This document shows positions 1 to 6,280 of a stretch of DNA of 8,966 bases, piece by piece. Within the stretch, counting starts at the first letter, position 1. The number at the start of each line of letters is the position of its first letter. This stretch comes from Candidatus Krumholzibacteriia bacterium (lineage in GTDB: Bacteria > Krumholzibacteriota > Krumholzibacteriia > LZORAL124-64-63). The stretch covers positions 1 to 8,966 of the forward strand of contig JAOZJV010000113.1 of the NCBI GenBank assembly GCA_029935695.1, given 5' to 3'. Both the position numbers and the translations under genes were made by a program. The notes beneath the pieces are model-generated. The model was not told the DNA's origin, did no database searches, and saw only the letters and a program-made list of their open reading frames with translations.

Positions 1-1
1 C

Positions 2-286
2 GGTGGGCTGGCTGTGGGTGTCCTTGAGGAGTTCGTGTACAAAGACGATATCGTCCACTTCCTCCCCGGCCACACTATGGTAATTTTCAGTGACGGGGTG
101 ACGGATATCGTCAACGAGGCCGACGAACCCTACGGCGAAGAACGACTGCAGGAATTGCTGAGCCAAATCAAGGATTTAAAGGCAGCAGACATTGTCGCCA
201 CCGTTCGCAAAAGTCTGGCAGACTTTGCGGGTGATATGCCGCCCTTTGACGATGTGACGTTGATGGTTGTAAAAAGGGACGCATAA
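2..286 (+). CDS. SpoIIE/RsbU-type PP2C serine phosphatase, C-terminal fragment
   Basis: This is the 3' end of a gene that starts before the window. The frame is open from base 2, so the GTG at 14 is internal rather than the true start. About 94 residues are visible. They begin GGLAVGVLEEF, which matches the G-G-x-x-x-G-V-L turn of SpoIIE-family PP2C domains. Next comes PGHTMVIFSDGVTD, where the DGVT motif carries a metal-binding Asp, and the end is PPFDDVTLMVV, the family's closing D-D-V-T strand with another metal ligand. Family members dephosphorylate phosphoserine on anti-sigma-factor antagonists or similar switch proteins and are usually fused to sensor or receiver domains, but the sensor part is outside the window, so the input is unknown. 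The stop codon lies inside a hairpin shared with the convergent glycosyltransferase gene. The family call is secure; the partner is not. Confidence 0.9.
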   Translation, partial: GGLAVGVLEEFVYKDDIVHFLPGHTMVIFSDGVTDIVNEADEPYGEERLQELLSQIKDLKAADIVATVRKSLADFAGDMPPFDDVTLMVVKRDA

Positions 287-309
287 ACGAGGGTTCGTTG
301 TGGCGTCCC
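271..309. terminator. Hairpin terminator between convergent genes
   Basis: GGGACGC (276-282) pairs with GCGTCCC (303-309). An inner AACGA (286-290) pairs with TCGTT (295-299) around a GGGT loop, with a 3x3 internal loop between the two stems. Five A's at 271-275 precede the stem, so transcripts of the minus strand end in a stem followed by UUUUU, the classic intrinsic terminator for the glycosyltransferase gene. The plus-strand side is followed only by GATTATTAATT, so termination of the phosphatase mRNA should be weaker. The phosphatase stop codon (284-286) lies inside the hairpin. Confidence 0.7.
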
Positions 310-314
310 GATTA

Positions 315-2135
315 TTAATTCCTGGCAACTTCCTGACGAACCGGACGACCCGACTTCACCTTTTCAACAGCCACACCCAGTGACTGGAAATGCCGGCTGG
401 CATCAAAACCACCCACCAGCAAAGTGCTGAGGTCCAGCTGTGAATTCAGGCCGATAGCCTCGGGAATATCCCATTTCCGCTTGAATATCTCCCACTGAAT
501 TTCCAACTGCATCATACGGTCCGCTTCAGCCACCACGGCGGTTCCTGTGGGTTGGCAATGCACATAACAACCCCGGGCAATCCAGCATTCATAACCGGCC
601 ATATGGGCCCGCATGCTGTAATCGTTGAACTCATAAAAACCACCATCGAAGCGAATATCCAGACCACCGATTCGGGCCAGTAACTCACGCTTGATCAGCA
701 GGCAGAAACCACCCAGGCGCATGGCCCGGGAATGATCGCTGGAATGTTGCATCATCTGCCGGGTGGAAAAAGTATCCAAACCTTCAAGGGTATCAATGTC
801 GTAATCCACCGCCGGCACCTGCTGCATTCCGTTCATGCGGTTGGTAACCGGACCAACCAGGCCTGCGCGCGGGTTCATATCAGCAGTGGCAATAAGGGTT
901 TCCAACCAGCCGGAAGTCACCACAACCCGGCGGTCCAGCAACACAACATGCCGCCCCTCGCTGAGATTCAAGGCCTGGTTCATGGTCGTGGCCTCGCTTG
1001 TCTCATCCCCACCGGTCAGCAATTGAACCTGGCTGTGCTGCCGGGCCACATTGCTGAGGTATTCGTTCATTTCCAGGTCACAGCCCGAATCCATCACCAG
1101 AAGTTCGTGGCATGGGTCTGTGTTGTTCAGCAGAGCTGTCAGGCAGCGCCGGGTCATGTCCAAATCATCATCGCTTTTGATGATAACCGAGGCCGCCGGC
1201 TTGGTGGCTCCGCCTTCAGGAGCAATCATGCCCCGCGCCGGTGCCGACTGGAAATTGATAACCGGCTCCACATAGGGCCGAATGGATTCGTGTTCTGTGG
1301 GTGTCCCACCACCGGTAGCGGACACTCGGAAATCGGGATGCACCCGGTCCAGCCAGGTGCGGTTGATGATACCCATGTCCCGCTCGAAATTCGAAAAATC
1401 ATCGCCGCCGTCACGCAACCTGGTCATGATCGACTCGGGACGATACACACACGACCATCCTCGATGGCCCAGACGCAGACAAATGTCCATGCCCGAAGGA
1501 TCGCCCGCAAAATCGGGACGGCATTGTTGATGCTCGCGACCCACCCGGGCAGAAAATCCACCCACGGCAAAGAAGGATGTGGCGCGCACCATGATCGCCT
1601 CGCCAGCCACGGCCTGCACCTTCATGGGACGGTGGGCTGCTTCGAAATTTCCGGGGCGTCCGGCATGGATGGTGCGGCTTGTCAAACGGGGTCGGGAAGT
1701 TTCGGTGGCGGGCCATTGCAGAAGGGCCAATCCGGCATGATCCAGATTACCGTCCGGAAGCAGAACCCGGCCTGCCACAGCGGCCAAACTTGGGTCTTTT
1801 TCCAGGGATCGCAACAGGGATTCACTCCAGTGGGGAGCCACCAGAACGCCAGGGTCCAGGAACATCAAATGACGGCCAAAAGCTGCGTGTCCCCCTTGGT
1901 TGCGGGCGGCTGTGCGGCACTTATTATCCGCCGCAAAAATGGCCCGGATGGTTCCTTTTTCAGCCTGACCCGTCAGAAACTGGTCAGTGCCATCGGTGGA
2001 GCCGCAATCGACCACAATTATCTCAAAGGGCACTTCCGGCTGCTGGTCCAGAAGGGATAAAATCGAGAACTTTAAGGCTCCCAATTGGTTACGAGATGTT
2101 AAAATTATCGAAAGAATAGTGTCCGGAGAACACAT
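315..2135 (-). CDS. Tandem two-domain family-2 glycosyltransferase
   Basis: The protein has 606 residues and contains two GT-A fold, GT2-type domains. Domain 1 (about 8-270) opens with LSIILTSRNQ and contains VVDCGSTDGT (41-50), the nucleotide-sugar-binding strand. It also has LLPDGNLDHAG (125-135), a signature of O-antigen-type GT2 enzymes, and GMDICLRLGHRGW (215-227), where the acidic catalytic position is expected. Domain 2 (about 315-560) repeats the plan with VIIKSDDD, LLVMDSG (345-351), LGGFCLLIKRELL and FNDYSMRAHMAGYECW. There is no signal peptide or membrane segment, so it is probably a cytoplasmic or peripheral enzyme adding sugars to a surface polysaccharide, glycan or protein. The usual DXD is DPG (94-96) in domain 1 and DRR (401-403) in domain 2. 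A TTG at 2165 would add 10 residues, but the ATG at 2135 follows a strong Shine-Dalgarno and is preferred. Donor and acceptor cannot be told. Confidence 0.9.
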   Translation of the reverse strand: MCSPDTILSIILTSRNQLGALKFSILSLLDQQPEVPFEIIVVDCGSTDGTDQFLTGQAEKGTIRAIFAADNKCRTAARNQGGHAAFGRHLMFLDPGVLVAPHWSESLLRSLEKDPSLAAVAGRVLLPDGNLDHAGLALLQWPATETSRPRLTSRTIHAGRPGNFEAAHRPMKVQAVAGEAIMVRATSFFAVGGFSARVGREHQQCRPDFAGDPSGMDICLRLGHRGWSCVYRPESIMTRLRDGGDDFSNFERDMGIINRTWLDRVHPDFRVSATGGGTPTEHESIRPYVEPVINFQSAPARGMIAPEGGATKPAASVIIKSDDDLDMTRRCLTALLNNTDPCHELLVMDSGCDLEMNEYLSNVARQHSQVQLLTGGDETSEATTMNQALNLSEGRHVVLLDRRVVVTSGWLETLIATADMNPRAGLVGPVTNRMNGMQQVPAVDYDIDTLEGLDTFSTRQMMQHSSDHSRAMRLGGFCLLIKRELLARIGGLDIRFDGGFYEFNDYSMRAHMAGYECWIARGCYVHCQPTGTAVVAEADRMMQLEIQWEIFKRKWDIPEAIGLNSQLDLSTLLVGGFDASRHFQSLGVAVEKVKSGRPVRQEVARN

Positions 2136-2139
2136 AAGA

Positions 2140-2147
2140 CCCTCCCT
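2140..2147 (-). promoter_or_regulatory. Ribosome binding site that sets the glycosyltransferase start
   Basis: On the minus strand AGGGAGGG lies 4 bases before the ATG at 2135. This decides against the longer frame starting at a TTG (2165), which would place this motif inside the coding sequence. Confidence 0.75.
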
Positions 2148-2229
2148 GGGTTCCTGATTGGCCAAATTCTGGTCATTTCAGGGAGGTAAATGCATAAAGT
2201 GTTCCGAAGTGCAGACAATCGGCCGCGGG

Positions 2230-2904
2230 TCAGTCTTTCGTTTTCAGCGCCTCAAACAGGCCCTGCAAGTCGCCGTATTTTTCCGTGTAATCCATCATGC
2301 TGAATTCGATGACCTGGTGGGCTTCATCCCGGCCATAAACATGAGTGATTTCGGTGTTCCTCTTGCCCTTGGCACCAGGAGCATCCTTGTAGGTCAGGAA
2401 GTAGTGCTTCAACCGGTCAATCAACGCAGGCGGGCACTCGTAAATGTCCTTCATGTGACCATAAATGGCGTCGCCCCGCATAACAGCGATGATTTTGTCG
2501 TCGGCTTCGTTGCCATCGATCATGCGCAGGCCACCAATGGGTGTCACGGGCAATAAAATGTCACCATGGGTGATGGATTTTTCGGCCAAAACGCAAATAT
2601 CAAGAGGATCGGCGTCGCCAACAATGCCTTCACGACTGGCCTGGGCCATGCAGAAATCAGCAGTGCGATGGCCGCAGTAGGTTTGGGGAACCAATCCATA
2701 GAGGGTTGGATAGACATTGGAAAATTTTTGAGGACGGTCCACCTTCATGTGCCCGGTGGGTTTGTCGAGCTCGTATTTCACGGTATCCGAAGGGACAATT
2801 TCGATGTAGGCGGTCACGACCTCGGGAGTATCCTCACCAATGGAAACACCATGCCAGGGATGAGCACGGAAAAGTCGGTGCAGTAAAGTCAGATCGATAT
2901 CCAT
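2230..2904 (-). CDS. ppa: Family I inorganic pyrophosphatase
   Basis: This 224-residue soluble pyrophosphatase (EC 3.6.1.1) hydrolyses the pyrophosphate released by biosynthetic reactions, such as the nucleotide-sugar and nucleotide synthesis that neighbouring genes depend on. Active-site landmarks can be read directly: E35 and VKYELDK (42-48) for substrate and metal, VDRP with R57, YPTLYG (65-70), the Asp cluster GDADPLDI (96-103), EADDKIIAV (133-141) with D136/K137, and TYKD (171-174). The Asp cluster has Ala where the usual pattern has Gly, Ser, Asp or Asn. Between YG and the Asp cluster is a segment about 16 residues longer than in the E. coli enzyme (QTYCGHR...GIV), which I recognise as a feature of a longer bacterial subfamily. 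The ATG at 2904 follows GGAGG at a spacing of 8. The next gene upstream ends 92 bases away on the same strand and the glycosyltransferase begins 94 bases downstream, so cotranscription is possible but not shown. Confidence 0.95.
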   Translation of the reverse strand: MDIDLTLLHRLFRAHPWHGVSIGEDTPEVVTAYIEIVPSDTVKYELDKPTGHMKVDRPQKFSNVYPTLYGLVPQTYCGHRTADFCMAQASREGIVGDADPLDICVLAEKSITHGDILLPVTPIGGLRMIDGNEADDKIIAVMRGDAIYGHMKDIYECPPALIDRLKHYFLTYKDAPGAKGKRNTEITHVYGRDEAHQVIEFSMMDYTEKYGDLQGLFEALKTKD

Positions 2905-2996
2905 GAAATCGTCCTCCGCAGGTATTTGATGGGTCTTTGTATTTCGATAGGATAATGCAGCTCTTCCGCGGACAATTCAAGGTCGATCATTGGCAG

Positions 2997-3359
2997 CTAT
3001 CCGGGCCCGTGCATTCTCCACTTTTGATGGTCGAGAGAGTAAAGGGTTTTCCCTTTTTTATAGTGCTCGGTAACCACGGGGATGGCATCGCCCACCTGGG
3101 GCACCGGCGGTGGCAGCATCAGGCGCACTTTAACACTGTCGGGCATGACCACAATCACCCGGGATTGCGGCTCTCCATCTCCAAGTGGATGCAGCCCTTC
3201 GGCTTCCACCTGCAGAACCAACCCGGAAATGTTCTCCCGCCCCACCATGGGATCGCAGCGCAGAAGCTGCATGACGACAATGGCGATCAACAGCGCCAGT
3301 GCCGCACCAACGGCGCGGGCGTTGCGATGCATCACGGCCCATGAATTCCAGATGTTCAT
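2997..3359 (-). CDS. Small membrane-anchored hypothetical protein
   Basis: I do not recognise a family. The 120-residue product has one strong hydrophobic segment (about residues 15-33, RAVGAALALLIAIVVMQLL) preceded by basic residues HRNAR, so it should be an N-terminal anchor with the remaining 85 residues outside the membrane. That part is beta-rich (GLVLQVEAEG, RVIVVMP, VKVRLMLPPP, VGDAIPVVTEHY, GKTLYSLD), suggesting a small beta-barrel or OB-like domain; this is inference. Cys35 follows LLR, which does not fit a lipobox. The start is uncertain. The ATG at 3359 has no clear Shine-Dalgarno, while an in-frame GTG at 3395 would add 12 residues and has AGGGAG 12 bases upstream, which is rather far. 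The hydrophobic pattern makes this frame more credible than the overlapping His/Gln-rich plus-strand frame. Confidence 0.65.
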   Translation of the reverse strand: MNIWNSWAVMHRNARAVGAALALLIAIVVMQLLRCDPMVGRENISGLVLQVEAEGLHPLGDGEPQSRVIVVMPDSVKVRLMLPPPVPQVGDAIPVVTEHYKKGKTLYSLDHQKWRMHGPG

Positions 3360-3472
3360 GCAATGAACTCTAGCGCGGCACCGGGTGAAAGTCACGCGTT
3401 CAATATTCTCCCTGTCTCAGTTTGAAATATGATATGCTTGATCATCCATGCATAGCCTAATGGAGGGTCGCC

Positions 3473-4786
3473 ATGTTCCGTAATTATCTCGTGATACTCA
3501 TTCTGCTGCTGATTTCCACAAATGCTCTGGCAGAAATCACCATGGACCCCTGGGAATTTCTGGGCGCTCAGGACAGCCAACTCAACGGCATCTGCAGCTC
3601 AGGCCATTACCTCTTTGCCACCACCCACGAAGGCCTGCACTTCTATAATTTCCAAACCGAACAATGGACCGACCGCACCTGGCCCGGCTGGATAGGCAAA
3701 GGCAAATACGCCGCCGTTGCGGGTCAGATGCATGAGCAACGCCTGGTCACCGGTGGGGTCAATGCCTGGTTCAAAGGCACCTTGTTTTTCAGTGATGATA
3801 TGGGAGAGACCGAATCTCTGGTTCGAGAATCCGAAGGGGGCCGAGTCACCGACCTGGGAGCCTCAATCTTTGTCGAACCGACCCTCTACGCCTGCACCTG
3901 GTCCGACGTTGTCGATGGCGAATTTCTGCGTTCCGATGATGATGGCGAGACCTGGTCCCTGATCCTGGGCCACGGCCATCACATGATGACCGACTTGGAA
4001 GTGCTGGGTCATCAGGAGGTTTTCCTGGCCGGAGACAACTATGTGGCCCACACCACCGACGGCGGACTGAACTGGCAAAACCTGCAGGGAAACCTGCCCG
4101 TCGGTGAAGGTATTTATTGTATGCTGGCTCAGCCTGCCATGACCAGTTTGCCCTCGCCCGGAAAAGACAAAACCGATGCCGCTGATTTGATGGCTTCCAA
4201 CGACACGGGTCTTTTCCTCTATGATTTCGACACTGGTTTATGGGAAATGATTTTGCCCGACTCATGCCGATCCATTGCCCAGCGATTCTGTTATGAAGGC
4301 CTGTTCATTTGCTGGACCGAAACCTACGCCGTCACCTGGGACGGGCGTATCATGGCCACCATGAATGGGGACTGGGAAAACTGGCAGGACATCACTGGAG
4401 ATTTAATTCCCGGCACTCCCATCGATGTGGAGACTAACGGCTGGGGTGTTTTTGTGGCCATGCAGGGAGGCGGAGTATTCCACAGCCAGGGTATGCAGCC
4501 TCTCAGTGATGTGCCCGGCCTGGCCTCTAATCTTGAAATCAAGGCCTTCCCCAACCCATTTAACCCCGCGACGACTATTAAGTTTGAAACTCCAGTGGCC
4601 GGCCGAGCACTGCTGCAGGTGTTTGATGTGCGGGGTGCCTTGGTGGAAACTCTTTTTGAGGGCGAGGTGGAAGCAGGCACTCATTCCCACCAGTGGCGTC
4701 CTCAAGGATTGGGCAGTGGAGTCTACCGTACAGTGCTGCAGATTGAAGGACAGGCAGTCCATGGCTCGGTGGTTTTGTTGAAATAA
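3473..4786 (+). CDS. Secreted Asp-box (BNR) repeat protein with C-terminal sorting-type domain
   Basis: The 437-residue product has a clear signal peptide (MFRNY, a hydrophobic run, then STNALA with cleavage probably after A20). The body (about 21-350) carries Asp-box style turns: FSDDMGET (106-113), RSDDDGETW (153-161) and TTDGGLNW (194-201). These are typical of beta-propellers of the sialidase/YCF48/VPS10 type. The last 80 residues begin KAFPNPFNPATTIKF (357-371) and continue through LLQVFDVRGALV to GVYRTVLQIEG, the FlgD-like/Por-type beta-sandwich that in Bacteroidetes and related phyla directs cargo through the type IX secretion system. The protein should therefore be exported and held at, or released from, the cell surface. 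Its ligand or substrate is unknown, and no catalytic residues for a sialidase can be identified. The ATG follows GGAGGG with a 5-base spacing. It ends 15 bases before the convergent phosphoribosyltransferase gene. Confidence 0.9.
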   Translation: MFRNYLVILILLLISTNALAEITMDPWEFLGAQDSQLNGICSSGHYLFATTHEGLHFYNFQTEQWTDRTWPGWIGKGKYAAVAGQMHEQRLVTGGVNAWFKGTLFFSDDMGETESLVRESEGGRVTDLGASIFVEPTLYACTWSDVVDGEFLRSDDDGETWSLILGHGHHMMTDLEVLGHQEVFLAGDNYVAHTTDGGLNWQNLQGNLPVGEGIYCMLAQPAMTSLPSPGKDKTDAADLMASNDTGLFLYDFDTGLWEMILPDSCRSIAQRFCYEGLFICWTETYAVTWDGRIMATMNGDWENWQDITGDLIPGTPIDVETNGWGVFVAMQGGGVFHSQGMQPLSDVPGLASNLEIKAFPNPFNPATTIKFETPVAGRALLQVFDVRGALVETLFEGEVEAGTHSHQWRPQGLGSGVYRTVLQIEGQAVHGSVVLLK

Positions 4787-4801
4787 TTTTCCGGCAGGAG
4801 C

Positions 4802-5398
4802 CTATAAATTCTTCTTCGGTGCAGGTGGAACATCACCCATCAGGGGAAGAAGATAAGGTTTGTGCTCTCGGATTTCCTCCATGCTCAAGCCACTGATTTC
4901 ATAGGGAAAAACCAACCAGTCCTCAGTTTGGTGCTGGGAAAAATCCGGCTTCAGATTTGTGGCGTGGGCAGAAGTCCGTTCCCACAAAGTTGCCACTCGA
5001 ACATCCTTGGGCATGTTGCGCTTCAGGTGGTGTTTCAATCGTTTGATAACGGCATCAATGTTCTTGCCGGTGCTGAAAACATCGTCCACCAGCAGCAGAG
5101 AGTCGTCGGCGTTGAGGGTTTCAAGAAGATACTGAGTACCGTGAACCCTGATATCACTCTCGGCAGAGTTAACCATCTCGTGATAGTAGGGCTGGCCGCG
5201 ATAAGATGTGCGCAGTGAAATATGGTTTGTTTCCACGCCGAGGGTTTGCAGACACTCCTGAACATAAATGCCCACGGAACTGCCCCCGCGCCACAGCCCA
5301 ACGATAAAGGTGGGCCGGAAGCCACTCTCATAAATCTGAACCCCTAAGCGGAATGAATCCAGAATCAGCGTTTCTTCATCCAGGAAAATCTTTTTCAT
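4802..5398 (-). CDS. Phosphoribosyltransferase, hypoxanthine/xanthine-type (paralogue A)
   Basis: This 198-residue type I phosphoribosyltransferase shows the PRPP-binding loop LLLVDDVFSTGKN (101-113), with the two adjacent acidic residues and the T-G turn, plus the upstream loop LWRGGSSVG (35-43). In the COG2236/Gpt-like group this second loop contacts pyrophosphate. DWLVFPYEISG (160-170) lies where a C-terminal hood over the base is expected. Such enzymes join a purine base to PRPP for salvage, but the base cannot be assigned from sequence. It is a clear paralogue of the divergent gene at 5517-6083 (same length class, colinear without gaps over the first 65 residues). It ends in a Pro/Lys tail, PPAPKKNL, that the paralogue lacks. 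The ATG at 5398 is preceded by AATAAGGTT, a modest ribosome site. Confidence 0.85.
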   Translation of the reverse strand: MKKIFLDEETLILDSFRLGVQIYESGFRPTFIVGLWRGGSSVGIYVQECLQTLGVETNHISLRTSYRGQPYYHEMVNSAESDIRVHGTQYLLETLNADDSLLLVDDVFSTGKNIDAVIKRLKHHLKRNMPKDVRVATLWERTSAHATNLKPDFSQHQTEDWLVFPYEISGLSMEEIREHKPYLLPLMGDVPPAPKKNL

Positions 5399-5505
5399 AA
5401 CCTTATTTCCGGTGGCAGGATAAATGTTTTCAGGGTCAGTCGGATTTTAGGATACACTTTTTCACCAATTTCTTGTATAAAAAAGATCCATATTGAAACT
5501 GCTGC

Positions 5506-5512
5506 AAAGGAG
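5506..5512 (+). promoter_or_regulatory. Ribosome binding site that sets the start of paralogue B
   Basis: AAAGGAG stands 4 bases before the ATG at 5517. A TTG at 5493 in the same frame would add 8 residues but has no such site and does not align with the N-terminus of paralogue A, whereas the ATG start aligns residue for residue. Confidence 0.7.
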
Positions 5513-5516
5513 AACC

Positions 5517-6083
5517 ATGGCCAAGATGTACCTGACTGCCCAAGGGCTGCTGGAAGATTCCTTCAAGCTGGCCCATCAGGTTTATTCCTGCGGGTTCAAA
5601 CCCACCTTCATCATCGCCATCTGGCGGGGCGGCGCCCCCATCGGCATTGCGGTCCAGGAGTTTCTGTCCTTTCACGGGATCCATGCCGACCATATTGCCA
5701 TCCGCACCTCTTCATACAGCGGCATCGACAACCAGTCTCGGGAGATCAAGACATTTGGCCTGAATTATCTGGTCAAAAATATGACCCACACCGATCGTCT
5801 GCTCATTGTGGATGATGTTTTTGACACGGGTCGATCTATTGAAGCCATTGTCGATGAACTGCGCCGCCGCTTGCGGCTGAACACTCCTGAAGATATCAGA
5901 GTGGCCGTGCCCTACTACAAACCCAGCCGCAACCAGACTTCAAGAGAGCCTGATTTTGTGGTTCATGAAACCACCGAGTGGATTAAATTTCCTCATTCTC
6001 TGGAAGGGTTGGAGGTTGATGAAATCCGTGAGGAGCGGCCTGAGATTTATGAAATTCTTAAGGGGAGTTTGACCAAGGGGTAG
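5517..6083 (+). CDS. Phosphoribosyltransferase, hypoxanthine/xanthine-type (paralogue B)
   Basis: The 188-residue product has the PRPP loop LLIVDDVFDTGRS (95-107), the loop IWRGGAPIG (35-43) and WIKFPHSLEG (155-164) at the hood position. The order and spacing match paralogue A, which is transcribed away from it on the other strand. By my own count 32 of the first 65 aligned residues are identical. The differences that might change base preference are in the 66-90 region (SYSGIDNQSRE against SYRGQPYYHEM) and in the PRPP loop (D-T-G against S-T-G). It probably salvages a purine, or performs a related transfer of a phosphoribosyl group; the exact substrate is open. The 118-bp intergenic region must hold both promoters. 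TATAAA at 5476-5481 is a possible -10 for this gene, but I could not find a convincing -35. Confidence 0.85.
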   Translation: MAKMYLTAQGLLEDSFKLAHQVYSCGFKPTFIIAIWRGGAPIGIAVQEFLSFHGIHADHIAIRTSSYSGIDNQSREIKTFGLNYLVKNMTHTDRLLIVDDVFDTGRSIEAIVDELRRRLRLNTPEDIRVAVPYYKPSRNQTSREPDFVVHETTEWIKFPHSLEGLEVDEIREERPEIYEILKGSLTKG

Positions 6084-6103
6084 GTTGAGCCGAGGCGACT
6101 TTT

Positions 6104-6120
6104 TGCATCAACGTTGTGCA
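6104..6120. repeat. Imperfect palindrome downstream of paralogue B
   Basis: TGCATCAACGTTGTGCA has a perfect 8-bp core, CAACGTTG, flanked by TGCA on both sides with one extra T on the left. It lies just after GTTGAGCCGAGGCGAC-TTTTT (6084-6104), whose 4-bp stem and T-run might be a weak terminator for the plus-strand gene. Function is unknown; it could be a protein-binding site or part of a messenger 3' end. Confidence 0.35.
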
Positions 6121-6147
6121 GGTAATAACTGAGTCTCACCACAGATC

Positions 6148-6172
6148 AAAAACAATGCTTGCCGGCAGGCAT
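6148..6172 (-). terminator. Possible intrinsic terminator of the minus-strand unit
   Basis: The minus-strand RNA reads ATGCCTG-CCGG-CAAGCAT (complement of 6155-6172), a 7-bp stem with one C.A mismatch and a 4-base loop. It is followed by TGTTTTT (complement of 6148-6154). It lies about 110 bases past the stop of the propeller gene, in the right orientation to end that transcript. The mismatch makes it weak. Read on the plus strand the mismatch becomes a G.U pair, but no T-run follows. Confidence 0.4.
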
Positions 6173-6280
6173 CATCGCACTCGGTTGTTCTTCTGTTGCT
6201 ACTTATTTATGAATCATTTTACGCCATTGCCAAAACAACCACATTCAAACGTGACCAAATCCCCAATATCCAGATTAACT

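Noticed and set aside
732..2060. Long plus-strand open frame (442 codons) opposite the glycosyltransferase
   Set aside because: It is rich in His, Gly and Gln with no recognisable domain, and the opposite strand encodes a clear two-domain glycosyltransferase; it is an antisense shadow of GC-rich coding DNA.
2905..2996. Possible promoter for the pyrophosphatase (TTGAAT/TTGTCC with TATCCT)
   Set aside because: The spacing is about 20 or 15 bases and the matches are weak; left uncalled.
2937..3344. Plus-strand frame of 135 codons opposite the small membrane protein
   Set aside because: It is very rich in His and Gln with no hydrophobic pattern or ribosome site, while the minus-strand frame has a clean anchor segment.
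3399..3470. Possible promoter for the secreted Asp-box protein (TTCAAT, TTGAAA, TATGAT)
   Set aside because: The candidate boxes have spacings of 21-23 bases and poor matches, so no promoter could be supported.
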